Below, in pieces: positions 31,228 to 39,787 of a DNA stretch of 48,382 nt. Where the stretch lies: contig PNNN01000072.1 of assembly GCA_013824245.1 (NCBI GenBank), forward strand, positions 1 through 48,382. The letters are read 5' to 3'. Source of the stretch: Chlorobiaceae bacterium. GTDB taxonomy: Bacteria > Bacteroidota > Ignavibacteria > UBA10030 > SZUA-254. Made by a program: the position numbers and the translations under genes. The notes below the pieces were generated by a model, which saw only the letters and a list, made by a program, of their open reading frames with translations, was not told the DNA's origin and made no database searches. The stretch's first letter is position 1. Every line of letters begins with the position of its first letter.

Positions 31228-31893
31228 TTATTTTTCTCCTGCAACTTCATGTGTTATCTTTCCAATGCCAACAATTTCGGCTTCGATTATATCTCCCGGT
31301 TTCACTTCAGAAACTCCTTCGGGTGTGCCGGTAAAAATCAGATCTCCTTTTTCGAGCGAGATATATTTTGAAATAAATTCAATTATCTGAGGAATCGAGA
31401 AAATCATATTCCCGGTATTGCCGTTTTGCCGAACTTCTCCGTTTACACTACAGATCATACGTAAATTGTGTGGATTGGGTATATTAGAAATAGAAGCTAT
31501 ATCGGATATGGGAGCCGAAGTATCGAAACCTTTCGCAAGTGTCCAAGGTAAACCCTGTTTTTTTGCCTCAGACTGCAAATCGCGCAGAGTCATATCAAGT
31601 CCCACGGCATATCCAACGATATGCTCATATGCTTTTTCTTGAGGAATGTTTTTCCCGTCTTTGCCAATCACCACCACTAATTCAATTTCATGATGCATTT
31701 CTTTAGAAATCAATGGTCTAACGATTTTTCCATCGCCATTTATGATTGCTGTTGCCGGTTTCATGAATATAACCGGTTGTTTTGGTGCGGTTGCGTTCAT
31801 TTCTTTAGCATGTTCGGCATAGTTTCTACCGAGGCAAAGAATTTTTCTTACCTCAACATACTCATTTGTATCGATTATCTTGATTTTTTTCAT
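31228..31893 (-). CDS. Fumarylacetoacetate hydrolase (FAH) family enzyme
   Basis: A 221-residue protein of the FAH fold, shared by 2-hydroxyhepta-2,4-diene-1,7-dioate isomerase, acylpyruvate hydrolase and oxaloacetate tautomerase/decarboxylase. The N-terminal LCLGRNYAEHAKEM, the metal-binding EIELVVVIG region, GLDMTLRDLQSEAKKQGLPWTLAKGFD and ISLEKGDLIFTGTPEGV are typical of the short FAHD1-like members. It probably acts on 3-acylpyruvates or oxaloacetate in the cytoplasm. It is the first gene of a minus-strand run with the M23 peptidase and valS, and divergent from purM. Confidence 0.93.
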   Translation of the reverse strand: MKKIKIIDTNEYVEVRKILCLGRNYAEHAKEMNATAPKQPVIFMKPATAIINGDGKIVRPLISKEMHHEIELVVVIGKDGKNIPQEKAYEHIVGYAVGLDMTLRDLQSEAKKQGLPWTLAKGFDTSAPISDIASISNIPNPHNLRMICSVNGEVRQNGNTGNMIFSIPQIIEFISKYISLEKGDLIFTGTPEGVSEVKPGDIIEAEIVGIGKITHEVAGEK

Positions 31894-31972
31894 ATAGCTA
31901 TTTTAAAATATCTAAAATTTAGGGAAAAATGCTGATTGTTGCAAGGAAGTGTGATAAAAAATCACTTAAATC

Positions 31973-32002
31973 TTGCATTATTTAAAATAAAATGATTATA
32001 TT
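31973..32002 (+). promoter_or_regulatory. Probable purM promoter
   Basis: -35 TTGCAT (31973-31978), 18-nt spacer, -10 TATATT (31997-32002), about 35 bp upstream of the purM start. Confidence 0.45.
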
Positions 32003-32036
32003 AATCGAAATTAATTCATAATGATAAAGGATTTGC

Positions 32037-33071
32037 TTGGTTAAACGTTATGCACAAGCGGGAGTTAACATCGATGCCGGAAATGATTTCGTTAAACGGA
32101 TCAAAGAAAAAGTCGCCACAACATTCTCTGATGCTGTTTTGGCAGATATCGGAGCTTTCGGTGGATTCTTTAATGCTAAATTTGGAAAAATTCAAGATCC
32201 GGTTCTTGTCTCAAGTGTAGATGGTGTTGGCACAAAATTAAAGGTTGCATTCCTTCTTGATAAGCATGATACAATTGGTCAAGACCTTGTTAATCATTGT
32301 GTGAATGACATAGCCGTTTGCGGCGCTCAACCATTGTTCTTCTTAGATTATTTTGCCACGGGTAAACTGAAACCTCAGGTTGCCGAGAGTGTGGTTGCCG
32401 GTATGGTTAAGGCATGTTGTGAAAACGGTTGTTCTCTGATAGGCGGAGAAACCGCTGAGATGCCAGGATTTTATCGAGATGATGAGTATGATATAGCCGG
32501 AACAATTGTTGGAGTTGTTGAAAGAAAAAAAATATTCGATGGTAAGAAAGTAAAAGTTGGCGATGTTCTCATAGGTTTACCTTCTAACGGACTTCATACA
32601 AACGGATATTCGCTGGCGCGCGAAGTATTATTTGAACGATATGAAGTTGACGATTATATTGATGAACTAGGATCAACAGTTGGTGAAGCTTTATTGATGA
32701 TACATCGCTCATACCTGGGAGCGATTCGATTAATATCATCCGTATCGGAGGTACATGCATTTGCCCACATAACGGGTGGAGGAATTGTTGGAAATACCAG
32801 GCGGGTTATTCCTCCCGGGTCTTCTCTTAAAATCGATTGGACCCGTTGGGAACGCCCGGCAATATTTCGGGTGATTCAGAAAACCGGAAATGTACCGGAA
32901 GACGAGATGCGAAAAGTTTTTAATTTGGGGGTCGGGATCGTGATTATTGCTTCAAAGCGTGGGGTTGATAAAATCACGGAAATACTGCGCGGGGCAAACG
33001 AGGCACCATTTATTATAGGTGAGGTAGTCCATGATCAAGATCATATTCATAACCCAAAGAGGATACATTGA
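32037..33071 (+). CDS. purM: Phosphoribosylformylglycinamidine cyclo-ligase (AIR synthetase)
   Basis: A 344-residue enzyme converting FGAM to AIR with ATP, the fifth step of purine synthesis, in the cytoplasm. It has the PurM/SelD-like ATP-binding fold: the N-terminal AGVNIDAGNDFVKRIK, SSVDGVGTKLKVA, GQDLVNHCVNDIAVCGAQPLFFLDY, GGETAEMPGFY, GLPSNGLHTNGYSLAR and ITGGGIVGN are all conserved. The start is a TTG at 32037 with AAAGGA 5 nt upstream. Its TGA stop overlaps the TTG start of a histidine kinase (TTGA), an unusual partner. Other pur genes are not in the window. Confidence 0.97.
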   Translation: MVKRYAQAGVNIDAGNDFVKRIKEKVATTFSDAVLADIGAFGGFFNAKFGKIQDPVLVSSVDGVGTKLKVAFLLDKHDTIGQDLVNHCVNDIAVCGAQPLFFLDYFATGKLKPQVAESVVAGMVKACCENGCSLIGGETAEMPGFYRDDEYDIAGTIVGVVERKKIFDGKKVKVGDVLIGLPSNGLHTNGYSLAREVLFERYEVDDYIDELGSTVGEALLMIHRSYLGAIRLISSVSEVHAFAHITGGGIVGNTRRVIPPGSSLKIDWTRWERPAIFRVIQKTGNVPEDEMRKVFNLGVGIVIIASKRGVDKITEILRGANEAPFIIGEVVHDQDHIHNPKRIH

Positions 33072-34888
33072 TAGACAAATTTCATCCAGTATCGAAAGAA
33101 TCAAAAACTACAGAAAACGTCAAAGAAAAGGTACAGGGGAGAGTTGTACATGGCAGCGGTTTGCTTCAAAAGCTGAATACGATACACGACGTGGCATCGA
33201 AATTTGATAACACAAAATCGCGTGAAGAGATTCTGAAGATTTTACGATCCGAAGCAAAATGGCTGCTCAATTATGATGTGTGCTTCATTGCTTTGCTCAA
33301 TAAAACCCGAACCCATTATGCTTTTTATTCACTGTCTCCAATTGCCGACGCGAGCGAGCTTGATCATAAACATTTTCTAATCGATGAAGGAATCTCGGGC
33401 TGGGTGGTGAAAAATCAAGCGTCTTTTATCGGAGATATAGAGTCGGCGCCGAAATTCAATCATGCCATAGAAGGACGACTGCAAGAGCTTGGCATTCGTT
33501 CAATACTCGTTGTCCAGTTGAAAACCGGAAACGAAGTTATCGGAACTTTGACATTCGGTTCACTCAAGTTGCATCTCTATACTGAAGAAGATGCCGCAAT
33601 TGCTCAGTTGATCGGATTGTATGTGGCAACATCTTTGAGGGATGCTTCGATATTTGAAGACACGCGGAAACGTATCACTCAAATCGAATTAATCAATAAC
33701 ATATCGCAGCAAATGAGTTCAACTCTTCAGTTGGATGAGTTGTTAAAAACTGCGGCATCAACTGTTCAAAAAACATTCAATTATTTTGATGTTACCGTTT
33801 TTCTTAAAACGGAGGATAGCTCGTTAGTTGAACTGGCTGCACACGCGGGAAGTTTTGTAGATTTTCTTCCGCATAATTACAGGCAAAGCGTCGACAAAGG
33901 ATTAATCGGTTGGGTTTTCAGAAATGGAGAGAAAATTTTATGCAACGATGTTCTGCAAGACGAGCGTTATCTTGCTTACGAATACCACAATACACGATCC
34001 GAATTGGCTGTGCCAATAATGATCGAGAAGGAAGTTGTCGGCGTTTTGAATATTGAAGATACCAAACTTCACGCATTCGACGAGACAGATGTTGTAGTTT
34101 TAGAAACACTTTCCGATCAGCTTGGAAGCGCGATTAAGAATGCTAAACTGTATGATGAAATACGTAAAGCGAATATGAAACTTACCGAGCTTGATAAGAT
34201 GAAATCTGAATTCCTCGGAATTGTATCGCACGATTTTCGTTCGCCGCTATCGAGCATTATACTTGCAGGACGTGCCCTGTTGAAAAATGAAGCGGTTGAA
34301 CAAGTACCCCGCATCAAAGAATATCTTCAGATTATAGTTGATCAGGCGAACAGGTTGAATCAATTGGCTGAAGACACTCTTTCCATCACGAAGATCGAAT
34401 CCGGACAATTAAATTATTTCTTTAAAATTGTCAACATAGAAAGATTAGTTCAAGACGCTGTCTCGATGGTTCGATATTCAGCGCGGCACAAGGTGGAATA
34501 CAAAATTGATCCGAATGTTGCCTTCATCAAAGGTGACCAGACGAAACTTCGTCAGGTTATTCAAAACTTAGTCAGCAATGCGGTCAAATATTCTCCTCGT
34601 GGCGGGCAGGTTACAATCACAGTCGATGATTTGTCTCCCGAAAAATTATTACTCTCCGTTTCCGATCAGGGGATTGGAATTCCAAAAGATCAAATAGGAA
34701 AATTATTCCATAAATTTTCAAGAGTTGAAACGGGGTTATCGCGGGATATTAAAGGCGCAGGATTAGGACTCTGGATATGCAAAGAGATCGTTGAAGCACA
34801 CGGCGGGAAAATCTGGGCTGAGAGCGATGAAGGAAACGGAACTTTAATGAAATTTACATTAAATAAAGCTCAAGATGGGATAAGCTGA
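33068..34888 (+). CDS. Sensor histidine kinase with two GAF domains
   Basis: A 606-residue cytoplasmic (no membrane segment) histidine kinase. Two GAF domains (about 45-195 and 215-360) would bind a small molecule. They are followed by a HisKA dimerisation domain with the phospho-acceptor H388 (IVSHDFRSPLSS) and an HATPase domain with N (NLVSNAVKYS), G1 (DQGIGIP) and G2 (GAGLGLWI) boxes. The start is TTG at 33068, overlapping the purM stop and preceded by AGAGG, so its translation is coupled to purM. No response regulator is adjacent; the stand-alone receivers at 4526 and 4982 are far away. The signal is unknown. Confidence 0.93.
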   Translation: MIDKFHPVSKESKTTENVKEKVQGRVVHGSGLLQKLNTIHDVASKFDNTKSREEILKILRSEAKWLLNYDVCFIALLNKTRTHYAFYSLSPIADASELDHKHFLIDEGISGWVVKNQASFIGDIESAPKFNHAIEGRLQELGIRSILVVQLKTGNEVIGTLTFGSLKLHLYTEEDAAIAQLIGLYVATSLRDASIFEDTRKRITQIELINNISQQMSSTLQLDELLKTAASTVQKTFNYFDVTVFLKTEDSSLVELAAHAGSFVDFLPHNYRQSVDKGLIGWVFRNGEKILCNDVLQDERYLAYEYHNTRSELAVPIMIEKEVVGVLNIEDTKLHAFDETDVVVLETLSDQLGSAIKNAKLYDEIRKANMKLTELDKMKSEFLGIVSHDFRSPLSSIILAGRALLKNEAVEQVPRIKEYLQIIVDQANRLNQLAEDTLSITKIESGQLNYFFKIVNIERLVQDAVSMVRYSARHKVEYKIDPNVAFIKGDQTKLRQVIQNLVSNAVKYSPRGGQVTITVDDLSPEKLLLSVSDQGIGIPKDQIGKLFHKFSRVETGLSRDIKGAGLGLWICKEIVEAHGGKIWAESDEGNGTLMKFTLNKAQDGIS

Positions 34889-34925
34889 TTTTGTAGATAG
34901 AACTCTCAGCGAGCAAATAAGTTAG

Positions 34926-34957
34926 AGGCAGTGGTTTTTTAATGTCCACTGCCTTTT
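34926..34957. terminator. Terminator shared by kinase and MFS genes
   Basis: AGGCAGTGG (34926-34934) is an exact complement of CCACTGCCT (34946-34954), followed by a short T-run. The MFS stop codon (34939-34941) lies in the loop, so the hairpin overlaps the 3' end of that gene and ends the kinase transcript. Confidence 0.75.
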
Positions 34958-36255
34958 AATTTAGATTGAGGGACAACATTCCATAATTTCAACATCAACA
35001 CAGCACCAACGGCTGCAAAACCTATCATGCTTGGTCCCCAAATTCCCCAGCCGAAATTTTCCAGCATCCAACCCATTCCGGTGCCTACTGCGGCGCCGCC
35101 GATATATTGCATACCATCGAACATGCCTGTTGCTGAAGCGGCAGCTTTTTTTCCGCCGAAATCCATAGATGCAGTTCCTGAAAGCATTGAGTGAACAATA
35201 CTGATGGCGAACGAGTTTAAAACGAACGCGCCGATAATTAATTCGAGCGATGGCGCCCACCAAATAACTCCTAACGAAATAAGCTGAAGAAAATAACCAA
35301 CGAAAGCCACAGGAGGACGGCGAGATTTAAAAACCCAGTCCGAAATTGTTCCTGCCGCAAATGCTCCAAATATTCCTGCGATGACCACACTCATCGCTCC
35401 TCTTTGAAACACTACAGAGTCAAGTGGCAGATGCTGAGCTTCTTGCATGTATCGTGGAAACCATTGCTCAAAGCCATGACGAACGAATCCTGTACAGAAT
35501 TCGGCAACGGCGATTGTCAGGGTTATCGGATTAGTAAACACTTTTTTTATAAGATATTTCATGTCTACCTTATCAGTGTCACCGCTCGAAGCATCAGCCG
35601 TATCGAATGCAGGATGACCGGTATCTTCCGGATTATCCCGCACAAAATAATATGTAAGTATTCCCATCAAAAACATTATCCCGGCAGGAATGAAAAATAC
35701 CCATTGCCATGGAAGAAAAGTAACGGCAATTCCTCCGATGAAAAATATTAATGCTCTTCCGCTCTGGATCATCGATCCGAAGATGGCGGAAAAAACTCCG
35801 CGTTCGCGGACATGAAACCATCCCGAGTTAACTTTAATCAAAGCGAGAGCGCTGTACGATTGGAAGTACATATTCATTGCCCATGCCGTTGCAAAGTATC
35901 CGATCAACAAGGTTCCTGTTCCCAAGAATCCTATGTATGCGCCCAATCCGAATGCGATATTAAAAACTACAGCTCCAAACACTCCGATGAGCATCGCTTT
36001 TCTTCCGCCAATACGATCTGCAATCGGTCCGTTGAACAAAGCCGAAATTCCGTAAATGGATAATGCTATCGTTATGATCGATCCAATTTGTGTTTTATCC
36101 CAGCCATAAGTATCGGAGAGTGATTTGTTGGCAAAAGATAAGTTATACCTTCCCATATACATCGAGGCATAAGTGAATCCGAGCGTTAGCCAATTAAGCG
36201 CCCTTCGTCGTTTGAATTCCCGACTATGGTTAATATGGCGTTCGAATATCGTCAT
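34939..36255 (-). CDS. MFS transporter, organophosphate:phosphate antiporter (GlpT/UhpT-like)
   Basis: A 438-residue protein with about twelve hydrophobic segments. The N-terminal region (MGRYNLSFANKSLSDTYGWDKTQIG) and GPIADRIGGRKAMLIG are characteristic of the OPA branch of the major facilitator superfamily, which exchanges glycerol-3-phosphate or hexose phosphates for phosphate. The second half has GTISDWVFKSRRPP, the equivalent loop. It sits near the DUF47-Pit phosphate uptake pair but is divergent from it, so a phosphate-related role is plausible. The substrate cannot be told from sequence. The end of the gene lies in a terminator hairpin. Confidence 0.92.
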   Translation of the reverse strand: MTIFERHINHSREFKRRRALNWLTLGFTYASMYMGRYNLSFANKSLSDTYGWDKTQIGSIITIALSIYGISALFNGPIADRIGGRKAMLIGVFGAVVFNIAFGLGAYIGFLGTGTLLIGYFATAWAMNMYFQSYSALALIKVNSGWFHVRERGVFSAIFGSMIQSGRALIFFIGGIAVTFLPWQWVFFIPAGIMFLMGILTYYFVRDNPEDTGHPAFDTADASSGDTDKVDMKYLIKKVFTNPITLTIAVAEFCTGFVRHGFEQWFPRYMQEAQHLPLDSVVFQRGAMSVVIAGIFGAFAAGTISDWVFKSRRPPVAFVGYFLQLISLGVIWWAPSLELIIGAFVLNSFAISIVHSMLSGTASMDFGGKKAAASATGMFDGMQYIGGAAVGTGMGWMLENFGWGIWGPSMIGFAAVGAVLMLKLWNVVPQSKLKGSGH

Positions 36256-36430
36256 AAGTTTTCCTTGTTTATTTTCGCGGAAACGATTATTTAGGAAAAA
36301 TTGAGAAGCGAAGAGGATACGCTTTTATAAGAACTGTTGATCTTAATAACGCCACAATATATGAATTCTTTTTTTAAATAGCGAGTTCAGATATCGAAAA
36401 TTTCAGCTTGAGAATTTTTTTTATTGAGTC

Positions 36431-36459
36431 TTGAATTTCATCAACAGAATAAGTATATT
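36431..36459 (+). promoter_or_regulatory. Promoter for DUF47-pit operon
   Basis: -35 TTGAAT (36431-36436), 17-nt spacer, -10 TATATT (36454-36459). The leader to the ATG at 36503 would be about 37 nt. No Pho-box-like repeat was recognised. Confidence 0.55.
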
Positions 36460-36502
36460 TGAACGCTATTAACACTCCTTTTAATTTTGTTCGAGGATAT
36501 CA

Positions 36503-37147
36503 ATGAAACTTGATCGTTTTATTCAAATGTTTCTTCCACACGACAATTTGTTCTATAATTATTTTTCAAAAGCAACTAAAAACCTTGTGGAAACTTCTGA
36601 ACTTCTCATGAAAATTCCTAATTCTTCAGAAAATGAGAGGCAACAACTTGTCATACAAATTCAAGACAAAGAACATCTGGGTGATGCACTAACACATGAC
36701 ATTTTTTCTGAATTGAATAAATCGTTTATTACTCCGATAGATCGTGAGGATATTCATATACTAACATCAGCCATAGATGACGTGCTTGATAATATTAACG
36801 AGGTTGCAACCCGTTTTTCATTATATAAATTAAAGGAATGTCCTCCTGAAGCTAAGAAGCTTATTGAAATAGTGCATCATTCAATATCGGAACTGCATCG
36901 AGGAGTCGAATTGATTAAAAATCTTAATCAGCCCGATCAACTCCGAATCGTACTTAAAAAAATAAATGAATATGAGAATGAAGCCGATCATGTTTTTGAA
37001 ATAGCTGTCGCCGATTTATTCGAAAACGAAAAAGACCCGATTAAGATCATTAAGATTAAAGAAATATATGTTGGTTTAGAAACGGCAACCGATAAATGTG
37101 AAGACGCAGCAAATGTCCTCGAATCAATTTTAATCAAACACGCATAA
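36503..37147 (+). CDS. DUF47 (PhoU-like) phosphate transport regulator
   Basis: A 214-residue all-helical protein of the DUF47/TIGR00153 family, related to PhoU. It shows the family pattern at the N-terminus (MFLPHDNLFYNYFSKATKNLVE) and the metal-binding DKEHLGDALTHDIFSELNKSFITPIDREDI. Such proteins regularly precede Pit-type phosphate permeases and probably control them or bind divalent metals. It is 16 bp upstream of pit, so they form an operon with the promoter at 36431. Cytoplasmic, no membrane segment. Confidence 0.95.
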   Translation: MKLDRFIQMFLPHDNLFYNYFSKATKNLVETSELLMKIPNSSENERQQLVIQIQDKEHLGDALTHDIFSELNKSFITPIDREDIHILTSAIDDVLDNINEVATRFSLYKLKECPPEAKKLIEIVHHSISELHRGVELIKNLNQPDQLRIVLKKINEYENEADHVFEIAVADLFENEKDPIKIIKIKEIYVGLETATDKCEDAANVLESILIKHA

Positions 37148-37163
37148 AAATTAGAGTTTCTGC

Positions 37164-38153
37164 ATGTTGGAACTAACTATCTTCATCATCTTCTTGGCGC
37201 TTCTTTTCGATTTTTTGAACGGTATGAATGATGCCGCAAACTCAATAGCTACCGTTGTTTCAACAAGGGTATTATCACCTCGGATGGCAGTTGCGTGGGC
37301 TGCATTTTTTAATTTTGTCGCTGCATTCGGCTTTGGTGTTCATGTGGCAAATACGATTGGGAAAGGTATCGTTCATATGGAGGTTGTCTCAGAATGGATG
37401 ATTCTTTCTGCCTTAGTTGGAGCGATTATTTGGACACATTTTTGTACTCATTATGGTTTGCCTATCAGCGTCTCGCACGCTCTGATCGGTGGTTTAACCG
37501 GCTCAGCGATTATGAAAGCTGGTTTTGGTTCTCTTGTTACGAGTGGATTAATAAAGGTTACAATTTTTATCTTTCTTTCTCCTTTGATTGGACTCATCTT
37601 AGGTGCAACGTTAATGATAGCGGTAAACTGGATATTTCGGCGATCAAATCTTAGACGCGTGGACCGCCTTTTCCGTGTAGGTCAATTAATATCCTCAGCA
37701 GCGTTTAGTCTCGGACATGGAACAAATGATGCACAAAAGACAATGGGTATCATAGCTATCTTATTGTACACGGGTGGTTATCTTGGCACTGAATTCTATG
37801 TCCCTTATTGGGTTGTTCTTATTGCACATACTGCCATTGGACTTGGAACACTTATGGGCGGGTGGAAGGTAATTCGAACAATGGGAATTAAATTAACCCA
37901 TCTGAAACCTGTAGGGGGCTTTGCCGCTGAAACAGCAGGAGCTGTAGTATTAGTTGGGACTGCGATAGCAGGAATTCCAGTTAGCACCACTCATACTATT
38001 GCTGGTGCAATCATGGGTGTTGGCTCAACTCGACGTATTTCGGCAGTAAGATGGGGTATTGCAGGGAAAATTGTATGGGCATGGGTACTTACAATCCCCG
38101 CATCTGCAATAGTCGGAGCCATAACTTACAAACTTATCTCAATTTTTTTATAA
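37164..38153 (+). CDS. pit: Low-affinity inorganic phosphate transporter (Pit family)
   Basis: A 329-residue membrane protein with about eight to ten hydrophobic segments. The two inverted halves each carry the PiT signature: FDFLNGMNDAANSIATVVSTRVLSPR near the N-terminus and FSLGHGTNDAQKTMGI in the second half, containing the key NDAANS and NDAQK motifs. It would import phosphate (as metal-phosphate with H+, or with Na+). It is shorter than the E. coli protein and lacks the big central loop, as common in Bacteroidota. It is paired with the upstream DUF47 regulator and convergent with a lipoprotein gene. Confidence 0.96.
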   Translation: MLELTIFIIFLALLFDFLNGMNDAANSIATVVSTRVLSPRMAVAWAAFFNFVAAFGFGVHVANTIGKGIVHMEVVSEWMILSALVGAIIWTHFCTHYGLPISVSHALIGGLTGSAIMKAGFGSLVTSGLIKVTIFIFLSPLIGLILGATLMIAVNWIFRRSNLRRVDRLFRVGQLISSAAFSLGHGTNDAQKTMGIIAILLYTGGYLGTEFYVPYWVVLIAHTAIGLGTLMGGWKVIRTMGIKLTHLKPVGGFAAETAGAVVLVGTAIAGIPVSTTHTIAGAIMGVGSTRRISAVRWGIAGKIVWAWVLTIPASAIVGAITYKLISIFL

Positions 38154-38174
38154 TTCGAATTAGTGTAATTAATA

Positions 38175-38534
38175 TCATTTTATCTGATTCGTCTTCTCTT
38201 TTTTGATTATATAAGAGTGTTGTAATGCTTCCAGTCTTGTTATAACTTTACTGAACAATGAATCCCATCTCGATATATTCCCCCTAAAAAAAACATGAGA
38301 TGATTCAATTTCCTCAATTGAGCATTTATGGAAGGATCGAACTGAATCAACTTTATTATTCCACACAGCCGAATCCATCCCAACAATTCTTCTGGTTTCT
38401 TGCAAAATTAATGAATCTGCAAAATATGCAACAAATGTCGACTCGGGAAGTACGCCAATCGATGGGTTTGAATTATTTGTACAACCGAAAATGACGATTA
38501 TAGTGCAAAATGCGATATATGTGAAGTATTTCAT
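38175..38534 (-). CDS. Lipoprotein, DUF4296-like
   Basis: A 119-residue protein with a lipoprotein signal peptide: the hydrophobic stretch (about 4-16) ends in IFGC, with Cys18 as the lipidated residue, then an Asn/Ser-rich linker. The following part (VLPESTFVAYFADSLILQETRRI ... KCSIEEIESS) resembles DUF4296, a small domain of Bacteroidota lipoproteins of unknown function. It is divergent from efp and convergent with pit. There is no obvious terminator toward pit. Confidence 0.8.
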   Translation of the reverse strand: MKYFTYIAFCTIIVIFGCTNNSNPSIGVLPESTFVAYFADSLILQETRRIVGMDSAVWNNKVDSVRSFHKCSIEEIESSHVFFRGNISRWDSLFSKVITRLEALQHSYIIKKEKTNQIK

Positions 38535-38589
38535 AATATAAAATTGGAATTATAGTATGAATCTTTTGGCATAAAAGCAATTCGAATCC

Positions 38590-38638
38590 TTGACTTTCAA
38601 CTTCATTCTTTGTATTTTGAAACTCCAACAAATACAAA
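38590..38638 (+). promoter_or_regulatory. Promoter of efp with an inverted repeat over the -10
   Basis: -35 TTGACT (38590-38595), 17-nt spacer, -10 TATTTT (38613-38618), start near 38625. TTTGTATTT (38609-38617) and AAATACAAA (38630-38638) are exact complements with a 12-nt spacer and overlap the -10 and the start point, as an operator or a leader hairpin would. Confidence 0.55.
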
Positions 38639-38670
38639 ATCTGCAAAATATTTAAATCCATTGGAGTTTT

Positions 38671-39234
38671 ATGGCATCAACATCCGATTTTCGAACCGGT
38701 TTAACAATACGCATGGACAATGACCTCTGGACGATCGTTGAGTTTCAACACGTGAATCCGGGTAATTGGCGTGCGTTCGTTCGAGCTAAATTAAAGAGTC
38801 TAAAATCTGGCAAAGTAATTGAAACACGCTTCAGGGCAGGTGAATCAATTGAAGTTATTCGCATTGAATCAAAAGAATTTCAATATTTATATCACGATGG
38901 CACAAGTTACGTCTTCATGGACAAAGAAACGTACGACCAGATTAATGTTGATGCAAAAATAATTGGCGACGGGGCAAAGTTCTTGAAAGAAACCGAAAGT
39001 ATAATGATAAACTTTAACGGAACTGATATAATTTCTATAGAAATTCCTTTGAACGTAACACTAAAAATTGTGGAAACAGTTCTCGGTGTTAAAGGCGATA
39101 CCGCCACCGGTGCTCAAAAACCAGCTAAAGTCGAAACCGGAGCTATGGTCAATGTTCCTCTCTTCATAAACGAAGGCGATACTATTAAGGTCGATACGAG
39201 GACCGGTAATTATTTGGAACGGGTCAAAATTTAA
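38671..39234 (+). CDS. efp: Translation elongation factor P
   Basis: A 187-residue, three-domain EF-P that relieves ribosomes stalled at polyproline. The N-terminal KOW-like domain, central OB domain and C-terminal domain ([38 protein letters not shown]) are complete. The loop that reaches the peptidyl-transfer centre reads [14 protein letters not shown], with Asn32 where E. coli and many others have the modified Lys (or Arg). Therefore lysylation, hypusine-like or rhamnosyl modification at this residue is not possible, though unmodified family members exist. It heads a co-directional cluster with accB and accC, a common arrangement. Confidence 0.96.
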   Translation: MASTSDFRTGLTIRMDNDLWTIVEFQHVNPGNWRAFVRAKLKSLKSGKVIETRFRAGESIEVIRIESKEFQYLYHDGTSYVFMDKETYDQINVDAKIIGDGAKFLKETESIMINFNGTDIISIEIPLNVTLKIVETVLGVKGDTATGAQKPAKVETGAMVNVPLFINEGDTIKVDTRTGNYLERVKI

Positions 39235-39269
39235 CCAAACCTCTTTATTCACTTATTTTAGGAGATCGT

Positions 39270-39746
39270 ATGGATATTACGTATCTGAAAAAATTAGTAA
39301 AGATTGTTGAGCAAAGTACGGTTGATGAAATCGAGATCGAAGAGGAGGGATTAAAAATCCGGGTTGCAAAAAATCCGCATCAAAATTCATCGCCTGGTTA
39401 TATGGTGCAACAACCTCAATTTGTATCTGCTCCTGCGCACATGCTGCCAAAGGAAGATACTTCGGCGGCATTGCCACCTGTGGTTGTTCCTAAAGCGGAA
39501 TCAAATTTAATCGAAGTCAAGTCGCCTATCGTAGGTACATTTTATCGTGCGCCCGCGCCGGATGCCGATTCTTATGTCGAGGTCGGTGCTGTGGTTCAAC
39601 CTAAGCAGGTTCTCTGCATAATTGAAGCTATGAAATTGATGAACGAGATAGAATCTGATGTATCAGGTCGGATTGTAAAGATATTAGTTGAAAATGCCCA
39701 ACCGGTTGAATATAATCAAGCGCTCTTTTTAATCGAACCGGTTTAA
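39270..39746 (+). CDS. accB: Acetyl-CoA carboxylase biotin carboxyl carrier protein
   Basis: A 158-residue BCCP subunit of acetyl-CoA carboxylase, the first step of fatty acid synthesis. The N-terminal helix ([27 protein letters not shown]) and a Pro/Ala-rich flexible linker (about 45-78) lead to the biotinyl domain (about 80-158) with the biotinylated lysine K122 in [14 protein letters not shown]-containing ribosome-binding site (AGGAGATCGT) precedes the ATG. It is followed 41 bp later by accC, the enzyme that carboxylates this biotin. Confidence 0.97.
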   Translation: MDITYLKKLVKIVEQSTVDEIEIEEEGLKIRVAKNPHQNSSPGYMVQQPQFVSAPAHMLPKEDTSAALPPVVVPKAESNLIEVKSPIVGTFYRAPAPDADSYVEVGAVVQPKQVLCIIEAMKLMNEIESDVSGRIVKILVENAQPVEYNQALFLIEPV

Positions 39747-39787
39747 TCTAATTCTCAAACTGTTCCGATTATCAATGAAAGAATATC

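Noticed and set aside
38570-38600. TTCGAATCC string resembling a tRNA T-loop
   Set aside because: No acceptor or anticodon stem can be built around it.
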